Source: Phytophthora sp. 'mugwort' (lineage: Eukaryota; Oomycota; Peronosporomycetes; Peronosporales; Peronosporaceae). Taken from it: 64,000 nt of DNA. The position numbers and the translations under genes are program-made. The stretch lies in the NCBI GenBank assembly GCA_033558025.1, contig JAUCEF010000014.1:744001-808000 (forward strand), read 5' to 3'. The notes beneath the pieces are model-generated. The model ran no database searches and had not been told where the DNA came from. It saw nothing but the letters and a program-made list of their open reading frames with translations. Of this stretch, positions 1 to 10,128 are shown piece by piece; position 1 is the stretch's first letter, and each line of letters begins with the position of its first letter.

Positions 1-635
1 TCCTGCAGTCCAAGGACGAGCGGGCCCAGTTCGACGAGGCGGTCCAGATTCTGAAAGGCGACATTGGATATATCAATGACATTGACGGACAACCTTTAGA
101 CGGCATCGCCTTCCCGACTAATTCACACCTGACGAACCACTATGTGGGGGCGGCCCAAGCTGTGTTTCGTAGAGCAGGGCGAGGTCTGACCGACCACGTG
201 AACGACCCGTCGTTTCGAGGTCGACGACCGACCGGATCGGCGGTGGCGACACCCGCATTCGATGCCGGAGTGAAGAAATTGATTCATTGTGTGGGGCCGA
301 GGGTTACGATGTCCAACTGCTTTGATCTGCTGGCTACGACGTATGATAACGCCATGAGCGCTATCTTGCACGAGGAGTTGACGTGTGTGACGATGGCGTC
401 GATTTCCACGGGGAACATGGGAGTGCCGTGCGAGGCAGGCGCTCAAGTGGCGCTGCGCACGATCCAGAAGTTTCTTCGTTCGAATCATTGGACTGGAAAG
501 CTCGCCATTGTGTGCTACGACCAACCAGTTCTGGAAGCGTTCACCAAGCAGAAACAGAATTTGCTTGAAGATTTCAACGGTGCATTGGATTTGCCTGCAA
601 TCGTACAAGACAATCTGCCTCATTGGCCTTTCTAG
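1..635 (+). CDS. Macro-domain protein, C-terminal part (5' end outside window)
   Basis: The reading frame is open from base 3 to the TAG at 633-635 and gives about 210 residues of a macro (A1pp-like) fold. Visible landmarks are ILKGDIG near the start, FRRAG, KLIHCVGP, and the loop ISTGNMGVP, which corresponds to the second phosphate-binding loop of ADP-ribose-binding macro domains. The protein ends shortly after the domain. It is a clear paralogue of the full-length gene at 15,824-17,113 (shared GDIG, FRRAG-GL-DH, IHCVGP, ISTGNMG, AFTK). The Asn-rich and Gly-rich first loop of active macro domains is not recognisable, so hydrolase activity is doubtful. The true start and any F-box-like N-terminus lie upstream of the window. 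Sure of the family, unsure of function. Confidence 0.75.
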   Translation, partial: LQSKDERAQFDEAVQILKGDIGYINDIDGQPLDGIAFPTNSHLTNHYVGAAQAVFRRAGRGLTDHVNDPSFRGRRPTGSAVATPAFDAGVKKLIHCVGPRVTMSNCFDLLATTYDNAMSAILHEELTCVTMASISTGNMGVPCEAGAQVALRTIQKFLRSNHWTGKLAIVCYDQPVLEAFTKQKQNLLEDFNGALDLPAIVQDNLPHWPF

Positions 636-1399
636 AGTGTTGACCCGCCACCGTCTATGCGAAGACAACGTTTTGGTCAGCCAAAGTAGTAGGTAAAGAA
701 ATCTTACGAGAGCAGATTTCGTCGTCACACTTGTATATCCACGATGCAGCCATTCCTTCATCGAAAAATACTCGACAGGGATGCAGTCAACAACAACTAC
801 AGTAAATTCTACACGTAGCAGACATCTCGTGGATGTGCAAGTGTTCTACGACGAGATCTGCTCTCGTATCTTGCCTATTTTACTCGTCTTTTTTCTGTTC
901 GGAATTTCCTGGTTACGGGGGCAAGTTTTGGGAAATGTGTTTCGAGCTCTTGGTTTTAATGATCTGTTTCTTATGAGTTGTTCAGCTCTACAAACTGATT
1001 CGAAATTTCAGGGAAAAAAATCAGGGAATATTCTGTAGTGCACGAGTGTTTCGGTCCCTACAACAGCTTATAATAATAGCTTCTCGCCGTACCTTACATG
1101 AGAAAACAAGAACACGTTACCGTGATACTACAGCACAAGAATTATCAGCAGTGGGCTTCTCTTGTACGGCTCCACGACTCCCTGCAGCGCGGCATCAAAG
1201 GGTCTCCTGAGCGCGTATATCCCCGTGAAAAATATTTTTTGTGTTGCAAAAAATAATTTCGGAATAGTAAACACGAGGCTCCGTTATGGTCAGTCACATC
1301 GATTGGCTTTGCATTAAGTTACAGCTACTGTTCTTTCTCTACGCTACACATGCCGCGGGCTACACTTCCGCCCCTCGACTACTTCTCTCAGCATGCTCT
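636..1399. other. Intergenic region, no gene seen
   Basis: Short frames here show no recognisable protein. From about 1,299 onward the sequence is the 3' flank of the YGY gene and matches the flank of the inverted copy near 11,320. Confidence 0.5.
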
Positions 1400-2197
1400 T
1401 CATTTGTCCTTCGACTTGGCGGCGTTCGGCTTGGCCTCCTTGGACGACTTCGCCTTGCTCTCCGTCTTTTCTGACTTGGTGTTGGCAGCGTCCGTAGGAG
1501 CAGCCGCAGTTTCCTTCTTAACAGCGTCAGCACCCGACGCAGCAGACTCGTAGACGTAGCCAGGGTAGCTGTAGCTCGGGTACCCATAGCCGGATCTGTA
1601 GCTGGGGTAGCCGTATCCGGAGCTGTAAGACGGGTAGCCACAGCCAGAGTCATATCCAGAGTCATATCCGGAGTCGTAGCTCGGGTAGCCGTAGGACGAG
1701 TAGTAAGTTGGGTAGTAATCGTAGCCCTTGCCACCATAGCCCTTGCCACCGTAGCTGTAGTAGTCGTTACCGCGGCCGTAATAGTCGTCGTTGTAGTAGT
1801 CGCAGTCCCCGCCGTAGCTCTTGTAGCTGCTGTAACCATCGCCATAGCCCTTGTAGTCATAGTCGTCGTAGTCGTAACCCTTGTGCTTGTAGTCGTCGTG
1901 CTTGTAGGCATAGGCGCCGTAGTTGTAGTCATCGTGGTCATAGTTACCATGGCCATTGTAGTCCGAGGACTCAGCATACTTAACCTTGACGTCCTTGTCT
2001 TCGAGGCGGCGACGGTAGTGCGAGTGGTCCTTGTCGTTGTGGTGCTTCTTCCGGTGGTCATGGTCGTACTTGTGCGGGTGGTGTCCGTAGTCCTTGTACG
2101 AGCCGAGTTGACGGCGCGGAGCACTGCGGGCTCCCGTCGCATGTAGGACGGAGGCAGCGACGCACAGGCCCATCATGAGGAAGATCTTGGAATGCAT
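1400..2197 (-). CDS. Secreted Tyr/Gly/His-rich repeat protein (YGY-A)
   Basis: 265 residues. The start at 2,197 is chosen because it opens directly into a signal peptide (MHSKIFLMMGLCVAASVLHA, about residues 1-22). The frame is open further upstream but that part does not look like protein. After cleavage come a basic stretch with RRQLG, a His/Lys/Asp/Tyr-rich block, RRRLEDKD, then low-complexity Tyr-Gly-Asp repeats (KGYDYYP, SYGYPSY). The tail is Ala/Lys/Ser-rich. There are almost no cysteines and no enzyme fold. The composition resembles extracellular structural or adhesive proteins, which is inference. RQLG plus RRLED sits where RXLR-EER signals occur but lacks the final Arg, so an effector role is only a possibility. 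It is divergent from the decayed GYG-A. Closest relative is YGY-B at 10,402; it lacks six residues present there. Confidence 0.82.
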   Translation of the reverse strand: MHSKIFLMMGLCVAASVLHATGARSAPRRQLGSYKDYGHHPHKYDHDHRKKHHNDKDHSHYRRRLEDKDVKVKYAESSDYNGHGNYDHDDYNYGAYAYKHDDYKHKGYDYDDYDYKGYGDGYSSYKSYGGDCDYYNDDYYGRGNDYYSYGGKGYGGKGYDYYPTYYSSYGYPSYDSGYDSGYDSGCGYPSYSSGYGYPSYRSGYGYPSYSYPGYVYESAASGADAVKKETAAAPTDAANTKSEKTESKAKSSKEAKPNAAKSKDK

Positions 2198-2606
2198 CTT
2201 AGACGAGGATGGCTTAGCTTGAGTTGATCTGTCGAGTGCCGGGGAGGAGGCGAAATGAAAAGTAAGAGAGCGAGGAATGGCCAAACTACGACGAAGCACT
2301 CGTTGATTCGGTCTCTGCAGTTGCCCACCATTAGTCTCTTGTCGATGGTGATTGATCGGCAAGACTAAGAGAGAGAATCGCCGATGGTCTACAAGAGTTG
2401 ACAAGAGAATGGCTAAATTCAGCATCCGTAGGGTGCATGGGCTGATTGACGAGATGATGGTGCACAGAGGAGTCAAGAGAAACATTGAACGTTGCAGGTT
2501 TCCTCCCTCTAAGGCATTGAACAACTTATTATTATGCAGTTCATGTACCTCCAAGAAAGTTGAGTTGCCCTACAAGCCAAGAAAAAAAACGACTGCAGTC
2601 AACAAC
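2198..2606. promoter_or_regulatory. Divergent intergenic region YGY-A / GYG-A
   Basis: About 400 bp between two head-to-head secreted-protein genes. It is conserved with the upstream region of YGY-B and, in blocks, with the YGY-C and YGY-D upstream regions, as expected of a shared bidirectional promoter. One block resembles the oomycete initiator (CCATTCCTC followed by a pyrimidine run) at about 80 nt from the YGY start. Confidence 0.45.
2471..2490 (+). promoter_or_regulatory. Conserved 20-bp motif, copy A
   Basis: AGTCAAGAGAAACATTGAAC. The same 20-mer with at most two changes occurs upstream of all four YGY genes (10,109; 28,081; 42,281). It lies 274-293 bp upstream of this gene's start. 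A protein-binding site is inferred from conservation only. Confidence 0.45.
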
Positions 2607-3170
2607 CATGAATCAACAAGACCTTAGCTTTCGGTGTGGGTGTCACTGCCCTCGTGGCAATGGGCCAGACTGTCGTGAAGGCGACGACTCTACGGCGGCG
2701 GAGATGATCGTCGAAAGTAACAGCGGGTCTGCCGGGTTGAAAGAGGGTTACGAACTCAAGGAGCACAACGGGAAGAGAAGGGCGACGACTGTGGTGACGA
2801 CGATGGAAAACACAGCCACGGTGATGGCTATGGTTACGGTGGTTGGCCCCGCTCATGGCAACGAGTACTACAACATCAACGGCTACGGCAACGACGTCTA
2901 CGGATACGGACATAGCAACGGCATTGGCTACAGCTATGGCGGAGGCAACTACGTATACGGCCAGTCATTCAGCTATGGCTAGTGAGACTTCTACAGCCAG
3001 CCTTTAGGTTATGGCGCCTTCTACGGACAACCCTATGGTCACAGCTACTGTCGTGGCGATTGCAAGACCGTGGCGATTGCACGAACAACCACAATAAGGA
3101 ACGCCGCCACGATCAGAAGAAGCGCGACGACAATAAATATGTTCGCAACTTCTACTTCGGTGCGTCGGAA
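2607..3170 (+). pseudogene. GYG-A: decayed secreted Gly/Tyr-rich protein gene
   Basis: The divergent partner of YGY-A. A signal-peptide-like segment (KTLAFGVGVTALVAMGQTVV) is visible in one frame, while the mature part (GLKEGYELKEHNGK, then GNDVYGYGHSNG repeats) is in another, so at least one frameshift separates them. Two adjacent in-frame stops follow the FSYG segment at about 2,980. Beyond them the family's tail can still be read (DFYSQPLGYGAFYGQPYG, then NNHNKERRHDQKKRDD) with another frame change. The intact protein would have been a small secreted Gly/Tyr-rich, His/Lys-tailed protein. Related copies are at 28,173 and 42,206. A rare spliced form cannot be excluded but is unlikely. Confidence 0.6.
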
Positions 3171-3442
3171 AGAGCTGCTATTTATTTATGTAGCTGTAAA
3201 AGGAAGTATTCGCTTTTAGTCCAGTGTAATATGCATGATTTGCCGTCGCTATCCAAGTCTTATTCCGGTCGATGGTACCTGAAATGTCGATGTGAACGAC
3301 GGTACTGCCTTACTAGTACAATCTTGTTTTTCAGATTTAATACTGTAAAACCTGAGATTATGCCTCATCTCTCTAATAATGCCCCCACCTGAGCATCAGG
3401 TAGCAGCTTTTTTACCTTCATTGTCGATTTCGAGCCCTGGCG

Positions 3443-3668
3443 ATGAAGCCCAAGTTCACGGTAGAAGAGAAGCTGTCTGTAGTCCAAGAAGGCATCGAGC
3501 TGATCAAGGAGTACAACATTCAGTACTCGAACAATTTACAACATGGACGAGACTGCTGTGTTCCTAGACTACAGTCGCAACACGACCATCGAATTTCGTG
3601 GGGCCAAGGACGTCAAAGTGTTGTCGTTCGGCTTCGAAAAAACCCCGTGCTACCGCTTCGGGGCGTAA
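3443..3668 (+). pseudogene. Pogo/Tigger-type transposase fragment
   Basis: An N-terminal piece beginning MKPKFTVEEKLSVVQEG, typical of the helix-turn-helix start of pogo/CENP-B-like transposases, runs directly into a piece from the DDE region. The latter includes MDETAVFLDYS and TTIEFRGAKDVKVLS in a shifted frame from 3,543, where the first Asp of the DDE triad is expected in MDET. The middle of the gene is deleted and the frame then closes at TAA (3,666-3,668). It is a small internally deleted remnant. Confidence 0.6.
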
Positions 3669-4464
3669 AATATAGCCCTCTATGATTCAAGATTCAATAC
3701 CCCATCACTTTAATAGTGAGGCGCGGGGCACTAACGTAGTGCCCCACGGGGCAGTACATTTTTATCGCAGGTTTAACGGAATTGTGACGACGGTGCTCAC
3801 AGCTTCAGTGGTCGAGGGTGGGTATGCGTGATGGAAATATTTATGGCCACTGCCTATTCGCTAAATGTTGGGAATGGGTAGGGAAATCGCGCAGCCCCGC
3901 CCAGCACACCGCGAGTGAGAGCTGCAACGAAACTAGTTCTGCAAGGAACTCTGTCTGGAGGTGGCGCCTATAATAAACTGAAGCGGCTGCTAGTTAGCTA
4001 GCACTGCGAACAAAAATGCTAGACATCGCATCAGGACAGTGGGATCTCATAAAGAGTTGGAGGTTGAAAAAAACATTAGATGCAGATTGAATCGCTGCTG
4101 TTTTTATCGCGCAACTTTATCTCTCTTAGCCAATGAAGCACCAATATTCGCACCGTAAAACCGACCTCATGCATAGCGCAACGCAATTTCCTTTTCATGC
4201 AACTCAACGGTCAAGCCGGCGCCCGACCAAACTCTCACAGAAATCGAAGAACGTCATCGTGGCCATCGTTTATTGTCCCTCTTCGACGTCGCGTTCTACC
4301 GCCTCCTGAACAACGCGCCGCGGACGACAACTCAGCTAGGCTTCTTCCGGGTGCTCTTCTCTATCTGCACGTGCAAGATCTAGTCTTCAGCGACGTGTGG
4401 ATCGCCCGTTATCGACGTTTGAAGTCTGCATCCCCTGCACAGTCGACGTCTGCGCGTCGAGGTG
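3669..4464. other. Intergenic region upstream of GT71-1, no gene seen
   Basis: Frames across 4,197-4,464 show no recognisable protein. The last few hundred bases presumably hold the GT71-1 promoter and leader; no clear TATA or initiator element was found. Confidence 0.4.
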
Positions 4465-6339
4465 ATGCCAGAGCACGGCGCGGGGCGCAAGGGTACGCCT
4501 CTACCCATCTACGTGGGAGGTGCAAGCGGGCGTCATGCGCCGCGAAAGAAGCCGTTCGTGAAACGCGGCAGTCGCAGCCGCAGCGGCGACGAACGGGAGT
4601 TGCCACCCGCAAGAAGGAAAGGCGTGGTGCTGACCGAGCGACGCACGTGGAACTTGCTTTGGACGCTGTTTATTGTAGCTTTTGTGATCTGTATGGTGTG
4701 TCTCGTGACACTGGGGCGCATGGTGCAGGATGGGACCATCTCCAACAATGATGTGAACGGCGGTGACGGCACCAAGCGCGGGCTCTTCGCCGTCTGGAAG
4801 GAGAACCAAATGCTAGCCAAACTCAAGCGACTCTCGCACATGTTTACGTCAGTAGACGAGACTAAGGTGAAGAACCAAGTAACGAGGCAAGAGCTAAGTA
4901 ATCTGGGGGACTACGAGTGTGTCGGGTGGAGACAAACAACCAACTGTACGCCGTCCGGCGAGCGGGAGTTTGCGAACGACAAGAACTGCACCGAGTTAAT
5001 TCCCAATGGAGTTTCCGGGTACTGCGAGGTGCGCAATACGCGCACGGGCGAATTGAACCATGTGCTCGCGATGCACTGCGATTCGTTGAGACCAGGTGTG
5101 CAATTCAAGTGCGATATGTTCCAGAGTCTGCTCAGCTACAGCATTTTGTCAACAGACTATGAACATGACCCAAACTTTTCGTACACGCGCAACCAAGAAG
5201 CGTTCCGAGCCACGAACAAATTGTCGGACACGCCGATACCAGTTGGAGACGATGGGTTGAAGAACGAAAGTGTCGGACAATTGGAGTTATCGTTTGACCG
5301 CGGAATTGTGTTTGTCATTTACGAAAAGCTGCTGCTGGGTGCATATGTGAGTGTCCGCTCGCTGCGCGCTTTGGGGTGTACGCTGCCCATTGAAATGTGG
5401 TACAAGACGTCGGAGACGAATGTGGAGCATCCGCTGCTGCGGCTTATGGTGGAGGAGTTTGGCGTGTACTTGCGCGTGATTGAAGACCCACTAGCCACGC
5501 ACTTTTACACGAAACTGTATGCAATTTTCTACAGCGCCTTTGATAAAGTTTTGCTGCTGGATGCTGATAACTTTGCAGTGCGTGACCCCAACTATTTATT
5601 CGATACACAGGAGTTTGTGGAGACGGGCGCCATCTTCTGGCCAGACTTCTGGAAACCGGGCAACACGATTTTCAACATCCACAAGAACAGCTACGTCTGG
5701 GATTTCTTTGGCCTAGACTATGTGGACATGTTCGAGCAAGAAAGTGGTCAGGTGATGATCAACCGGCGGATGCATTACAAGGCGTTGAATGTGCTCATGT
5801 ACTACGGCTTTTCGCTGCCCCGAGCCCACGAGGAGTTGCGGCTTGTGTGGGGCGATAAGGATTTGTTCCGGTTCGCGTGGCTCAAATCGAAGAGCACGTT
5901 CCACATGACGCCGCGGCCTCCGGGCTCGGCGGGTACAAAGCACGCGGACTACGATTTATTCTGCGGTGTGACTATGGTACAGCACGACCCGAGCGGGCGC
6001 GTGATCTTCCTGCATCGCAATACGGAGAAGCTCACGTACTCCAACAACCGGATCCTGTGGACCCATATCCAGCAGTATAAGCGCACGTCCGCGCTCTCAG
6101 ACTACTATGTGCGTGGTGCCAACGGTGGCAAGGTCTTCCCGCAGTTCAAGCGGTGCTTTGGCAAGGACGTGCACTACGAGAAGCTCTTCACACTTAAGCC
6201 TATGAGTGCCTTCCCCTTTGAAAACCTTGAGGATGACCTCCTACGGTTCGCTGCTGCTGGCGCTGAGGTGCTGCGAATTGCTGGCTATGAAGAGAAGGAC
6301 GAGGATGAGCAGACCGAAGAGACCAACAAGGAGGGGTGA
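4465..6339 (+). CDS. GT71 (MNN1-like) glycosyltransferase, type II membrane protein (GT71-1)
   Basis: 624 residues; ATG at 4,465 follows an in-frame GTG. A basic cytosolic tail of about 60 residues precedes one membrane anchor (about 62-84), the type II topology of Golgi glycosyltransferases. A six-cysteine module follows (first Cys 152, last about 216). The catalytic domain resembles the MNN1 alpha-1,3-mannosyltransferase family (GT71). It has a metal/sugar-nucleotide DxD in LLLDADNFAVRDP (DAD at 366-368), then FWPDFW (about 391), ESGQVMINR and GDKDLFRFAW (about 463). Expected reaction: transfer of a hexose, probably mannose from GDP-mannose, to glycoprotein glycans in the Golgi; donor and linkage are inferred from the family. 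No introns. First of three paralogues on the same strand; the inverted YGY copies flank this gene and GT71-2. The tail is acidic. Confidence 0.88.
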   Translation: MPEHGAGRKGTPLPIYVGGASGRHAPRKKPFVKRGSRSRSGDERELPPARRKGVVLTERRTWNLLWTLFIVAFVICMVCLVTLGRMVQDGTISNNDVNGGDGTKRGLFAVWKENQMLAKLKRLSHMFTSVDETKVKNQVTRQELSNLGDYECVGWRQTTNCTPSGEREFANDKNCTELIPNGVSGYCEVRNTRTGELNHVLAMHCDSLRPGVQFKCDMFQSLLSYSILSTDYEHDPNFSYTRNQEAFRATNKLSDTPIPVGDDGLKNESVGQLELSFDRGIVFVIYEKLLLGAYVSVRSLRALGCTLPIEMWYKTSETNVEHPLLRLMVEEFGVYLRVIEDPLATHFYTKLYAIFYSAFDKVLLLDADNFAVRDPNYLFDTQEFVETGAIFWPDFWKPGNTIFNIHKNSYVWDFFGLDYVDMFEQESGQVMINRRMHYKALNVLMYYGFSLPRAHEELRLVWGDKDLFRFAWLKSKSTFHMTPRPPGSAGTKHADYDLFCGVTMVQHDPSGRVIFLHRNTEKLTYSNNRILWTHIQQYKRTSALSDYYVRGANGGKVFPQFKRCFGKDVHYEKLFTLKPMSAFPFENLEDDLLRFAAAGAEVLRIAGYEEKDEDEQTEETNKEG

Positions 6340-7869
6340 GCACCCGCGTAGGGCGAGTCATAGGAGATTTGATCGGTCGAGTAGAAATCTGTAGGGCAAC
6401 ATTTACTCGTCTGTGGATGAGATCGGCCAGCTACCTTTTTGTCGAGAACAATTATCATAAACACTTTATTAGGAAAAAAAATCTACAGCGAGTTGAGAGG
6501 TTTCAAAAAGGGATAAAACTGATGAACTGTACGGACGAATGTACAGTACGGCAAGCAACGCGTCCCAGTGCAAGTTCTGAAGTGTCGACCGGCGTCGCGG
6601 AGCCTGTCGCCCTGCATTCGTGCATTTGTAAAACTGCACAATAATTCGTGTCGAGTTGTGAGTCAACTACAGTCCTGGATATTCCCGAGTCTGGCGTCAT
6701 TGGCCGTCATGTGGTCACTGTTTGTAATTGACCGCCGCGACTGTTTCGGCACACTTACATGGAGCTTATAGAGCTTAAGTAGCCTCTTTATTTTATTCTC
6801 TGGTCGATCTGACCAGAAGCGGCAAAATATTTGCAAAGAACTATACTATGAATACATGTACTAACAATCTATCCTAGGTGCCACAATTAAGGGAACCCTT
6901 TGATCGCTTACCGGTACGCATGACCGCGTGTGTCAACCGCTTGATGTCCACTAGCGATAACACTACCTGGATAGGGAATCGATGGCGGTCCGGCGCTGGC
7001 TGCCATCTTCAAGAGAAAATAGTGGGTCTCATTAATCCACTCTCGTTTAGGTGTCGGCCACGACGCTGGCAAGACGCTGGCGAGACCCCTGCTCACGCAC
7101 GAACGAACGAGAGCACGACGCCGCGAATCCGGGCAATGATTTGCCGCTGATGGCCCGCCCTCGCTTTGCGCTGGGAAAACAGCGTGTTGATTCGAAACGG
7201 CGACGGAAGCGCCACACATGGTGCACACCAAGAAATCGCCGTGAGACGCGAATCCCCAGCTGGTTGGCACGCGCAAGCCGGCGTGGCTATGGAAGTGGGA
7301 CGGCGCCACACCTGTCCACCTGGATCGGAACTATCGCGGTGCGCCACCACTTCCAGTGAGAATCCACAGCGTTGCTGTACTCAAGTTCTGATGCGACCAG
7401 AAAACAGGGTTCACGATTACATATTTATATGTTAAATTGCGTGGACGGCAAAGTATTGTTATCGCGGCAACATTGCAGCACAGACTGGCATTGATGCAAG
7501 CTCTGGCAAAGTGTACCTAAACTTTTGGTCCTAAAGTTCGGTCGGACATTTCGAAAAATATCCCCAAGCAGCCCACATCCAGATCCTTAAACAGCTGGTG
7601 TCAAAAACTGAAGCACCTGACACATCCACTTCGCCATTGGTCAGATGATCAGCTTTTCGCTTTTGCCATTGGTTTAAAATCACGTTAAACTTCGTCCTCT
7701 GTGACGCACCTGAAAACGCCAAAGCCAGAAATAGTGCAAAGGTGGAATTTCCAACTCGGCCTCACTCGCCGTTTGTGCCAACAGGTCCGAAGCCTTTTCC
7801 ATCATCCGAATCGGACTACAGAGCCGCCTTTCACTGGTATTATCCGATCTCCTTTTCACTTCAGATACG
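6340..7869. other. 1.5-kb intergenic region between GT71-1 and GT71-2
   Basis: Several overlapping frames on both strands around 6,878-7,435 have compositions unlike real proteins, so I call none of them genes. The stretch just before GT71-2 contains paired inverted CCAAT boxes (listed separately). Confidence 0.45.
7633..7672 (-). promoter_or_regulatory. Pair of inverted CCAAT boxes upstream of GT71-2
   Basis: GCCATTGG occurs at 7,633-7,640 and again at 7,665-7,672, 32 bp apart (three helical turns) and about 200 bp before the GT71-2 start. CCAAT boxes bind NF-Y-type factors in eukaryotes; use here is inferred. Confidence 0.3.
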
Positions 7870-9726
7870 ATGCATAAAGCGGAGGCTTCAGGCGCTGCGC
7901 CGCCGCCCAAGACGCAGTACGTCCCCGTACAGACCGCCAAGGACAAACAGCTCAAGGGCGTGTGCAGCGGCGGCCGCATGCAGCACAACAAGATGTTTGC
8001 CTTCTTCTTCCTCATCGTCATGAGCTGCGCGCTGGGCCTCATCTGCGTGGCGTCGCTAATCCAGCAGCGCGACCTGCAGCTCCAGCGCCTGGCGGTGCGC
8101 AGTCTGCACAGCAACGGCGAGCACGACGGTAACGGCCTGCGCGGCCAGATGACAGAGCTCATGCAACAGCCCACAGAGGACGACAACGCCGTGGATCCAT
8201 TAGGAGACGACCTTAGCAACTTTGAGTGCGTGGGCTGGAAGGCGCAACGGGACTGCTCGCCTGACGGAGGACCTGATCTGGCCAATGACAGAGCCTGCAA
8301 CGCTACGGTACAGAATGCGGAGAGCGGCTTCTGCGAAATCCGGCATAAAGTCACGGGCGAGCTGCACCAGGTTATGAAGTTGCACTGCGACTCGCTGCGT
8401 GCCGACGTCACGTTCAGATGCGAAGAGTTCGCGAGTTTCTTGGAGTACGGACGCAAAGCCACCGAGTACGTTCACGAAAAGGCGTTCTCCATGCAAAGTT
8501 GCAGACAGCGACTGATAGACGATCAACTGACGGCAGCAAACGAGAAGCCGAAACGGGCAGATGGGGACATGATCGACAAAGTCCGTCGTGGGGTCGAGCT
8601 GTCCGTTCCGCCGAAGAATATCCAGCAGTTGAGAACGGAGCAGCCGATTGTGCCAACACCTCCTTCGTCATACAAGCGGGGAGTCATCTTTGTCGTCTAC
8701 GAGAAGATGCTACAGAGTGTGTATGCGTCAGTGCGGTCACTCAGAGAATTGGGCTGCACTTTGCCCGTCGAGTTGTGGTACAAGCGTTCCGAGACGAACC
8801 CTTCGCACCCGTTGCTGCGCGAGCTGACGAGACAGTATGGAGCCTACGTGCGCGAGATCCGAGATCCACGAGCTGACAAGTTCTACACGAAAACGTATGC
8901 CGTGTTCTACAGCGCGTTCGACCAGGTGCTGCTTCTTGACGCTGACAACTTTGCCGTGCGCGACCCGTCGTACCTTTTTGACACGCCGCAGTTCCGGGAC
9001 GAGGGAGCTGTCTTCTGGCCTGACTTTTGGCGCCCCAAGAAGACCATTTTCAACATCCAGCCCACCAGTTTGGTGTGGGAGGTCTTTGACTTGTCACCTG
9101 TCGACATGTTTGAACAGGAATCCGGACAGGTCCTTATTGACCGGAGCATGCACCAGAAGGCACTCAACGTATTGATCTATTACGCGTTCAATCCGAGCAT
9201 CTTCGAGCGTCTTCGTCTCACTTGGGGTGACAAGGATTTGTTCCGCTTCGCGTGGCTCAAGACGGGGAGCTCTTTCCACATGATTGAGACGCCGCCCGGC
9301 TCAGCTGGTCTTAAATTGCCCGACCAGAACATTTTCTGCGGTGTCACGATGGTACAGCACGACCCGTTGCGCGAAATCGTCTTCCTGCATCGCAATCAGG
9401 AGAAATTATCGAGCGAGAATCGGGTGAAGGTCTGGGCTCACATCCAAGATTTTCGGATGGGCCAAGTGGATCTGGACGAGTATGACGTGCGTGGTGCCAA
9501 TGGTGGTCGATACTTCCCGCAGTTTAAGCGCTGCTATGGCAAGGATATTTATTATGAAAAGGCGTTCACAGTCAAGGCCGTGAACGAGCTGCCGTTCGCT
9601 GGTCTCGAGCAGCGACTCCTGGACTTTGTGCACGAGGCGGCTCGCATCGACGGCACACTTGACGAGCAAGCAAATGGCATTGAAGGAGAAAATGCCGTCG
9701 ACGTGGCCGACCCGGCAGAGCAATAA
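7870..9726 (+). CDS. GT71 (MNN1-like) glycosyltransferase, type II membrane protein (GT71-2)
   Basis: 618 residues, single exon. A short tail, a membrane anchor at about 42-64 (FAFFFLIVMSCALGLICVA), a variable stem, then the same six-cysteine module as its neighbours (first Cys 120, last about 184). In the catalytic domain DAD is at 357-359 in LLLDADNFAVRDP, followed by FWPDFW, ESGQVLIDRS and GDKDLFRFAW. It is closest to GT71-1 (shared FAVRDP, NIFCGVTMVQHDP, VRGANGG-FPQFKRC) and is therefore probably a tandem duplicate. Role: Golgi glycan extension, by family. A Gln/Asn-rich loop and an acidic C-terminus are not conserved. No lesion is seen, so it is probably functional. Confidence 0.88.
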   Translation: MHKAEASGAAPPPKTQYVPVQTAKDKQLKGVCSGGRMQHNKMFAFFFLIVMSCALGLICVASLIQQRDLQLQRLAVRSLHSNGEHDGNGLRGQMTELMQQPTEDDNAVDPLGDDLSNFECVGWKAQRDCSPDGGPDLANDRACNATVQNAESGFCEIRHKVTGELHQVMKLHCDSLRADVTFRCEEFASFLEYGRKATEYVHEKAFSMQSCRQRLIDDQLTAANEKPKRADGDMIDKVRRGVELSVPPKNIQQLRTEQPIVPTPPSSYKRGVIFVVYEKMLQSVYASVRSLRELGCTLPVELWYKRSETNPSHPLLRELTRQYGAYVREIRDPRADKFYTKTYAVFYSAFDQVLLLDADNFAVRDPSYLFDTPQFRDEGAVFWPDFWRPKKTIFNIQPTSLVWEVFDLSPVDMFEQESGQVLIDRSMHQKALNVLIYYAFNPSIFERLRLTWGDKDLFRFAWLKTGSSFHMIETPPGSAGLKLPDQNIFCGVTMVQHDPLREIVFLHRNQEKLSSENRVKVWAHIQDFRMGQVDLDEYDVRGANGGRYFPQFKRCYGKDIYYEKAFTVKAVNELPFAGLEQRLLDFVHEAARIDGTLDEQANGIEGENAVDVADPAEQ

Positions 9727-10108
9727 GACAGTCGCGGCTGGTCTGCAGAACCAGCCAGCATAGTTTTCCTATATTACAAGCTTGTATAGTAAGTGAGGAA
9801 GCGCAGTGTGCTTCATGGTTTGAGTAGCAACGTGTGCTAGCGATCCATCAGAGTAAGAGTTGATAATTATTCAGAAGCGGCAAAAATGCTAGCTAGAAAC
9901 TTATTTTTTGTATCTTATTTTTCCTGTTCACAGCGAAGTGTTTTTGGATTTACACGTGACTATTAGACTACCAGGTAGACTTGATTCTATCCACCGTTCT
10001 GTAATGCAGTCGTTTTCTTGTTTTTAGCGCGATTCAACTTTCTTGGAGGTAGATGAACTGCATAATGATAAAGAGTTTTCAATGCACTAGAGGGAGGAAA
10101 CCTGCAAC
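9727..10108. other. Intergenic region after GT71-2
   Basis: No gene seen. Inverted repeat 1 (right arm) starts near 10,002. A remnant of the GYG partner expected upstream of YGY-B is absent: homology ends before the GYG coding region. Confidence 0.4.
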
Positions 10109-10128
10109 GTTCAATGTTTCTCTTGACT
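10109..10128 (-). promoter_or_regulatory. Conserved 20-bp motif, copy B
   Basis: GTTCAATGTTTCTCTTGACT, the reverse complement of the copy at 2,471. It lies 274-293 bp upstream of the YGY-B start, the same distance as in copy A. Confidence 0.45.

Larger units (their letters stand above)
1299..2604 (-). repeat. Inverted repeat 1, left arm (YGY-A unit)
   Basis: On reverse complement this stretch matches 10,002-11,320 nearly base for base. It covers the YGY coding region, its 3' flank and about 400 bp upstream. The match fades at the CAAAGCCAAT block on the 3' side and near the TGCAGTCGTTTT block on the 5' side. The arms are about 7.4 kb apart and enclose two GT71 genes. Differences include a six-codon gap in the gene and scattered substitutions. 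Confidence 0.85.

Noticed and set aside
1360..2146. Long overlapping frames, sense and antisense, through YGY-A (and likewise in YGY-B, C, D)
   Set aside because: They translate to Thr/Arg, Ser/Arg/Cys or Val-rich low complexity, the expected by-product of TAC/GGC/GAC repeat codons, and have no signal peptide or motif of their own.
6878..7435. Overlapping frames on both strands between GT71-1 and GT71-2
   Set aside because: No recognisable protein features, similar length on both strands, atypical composition.
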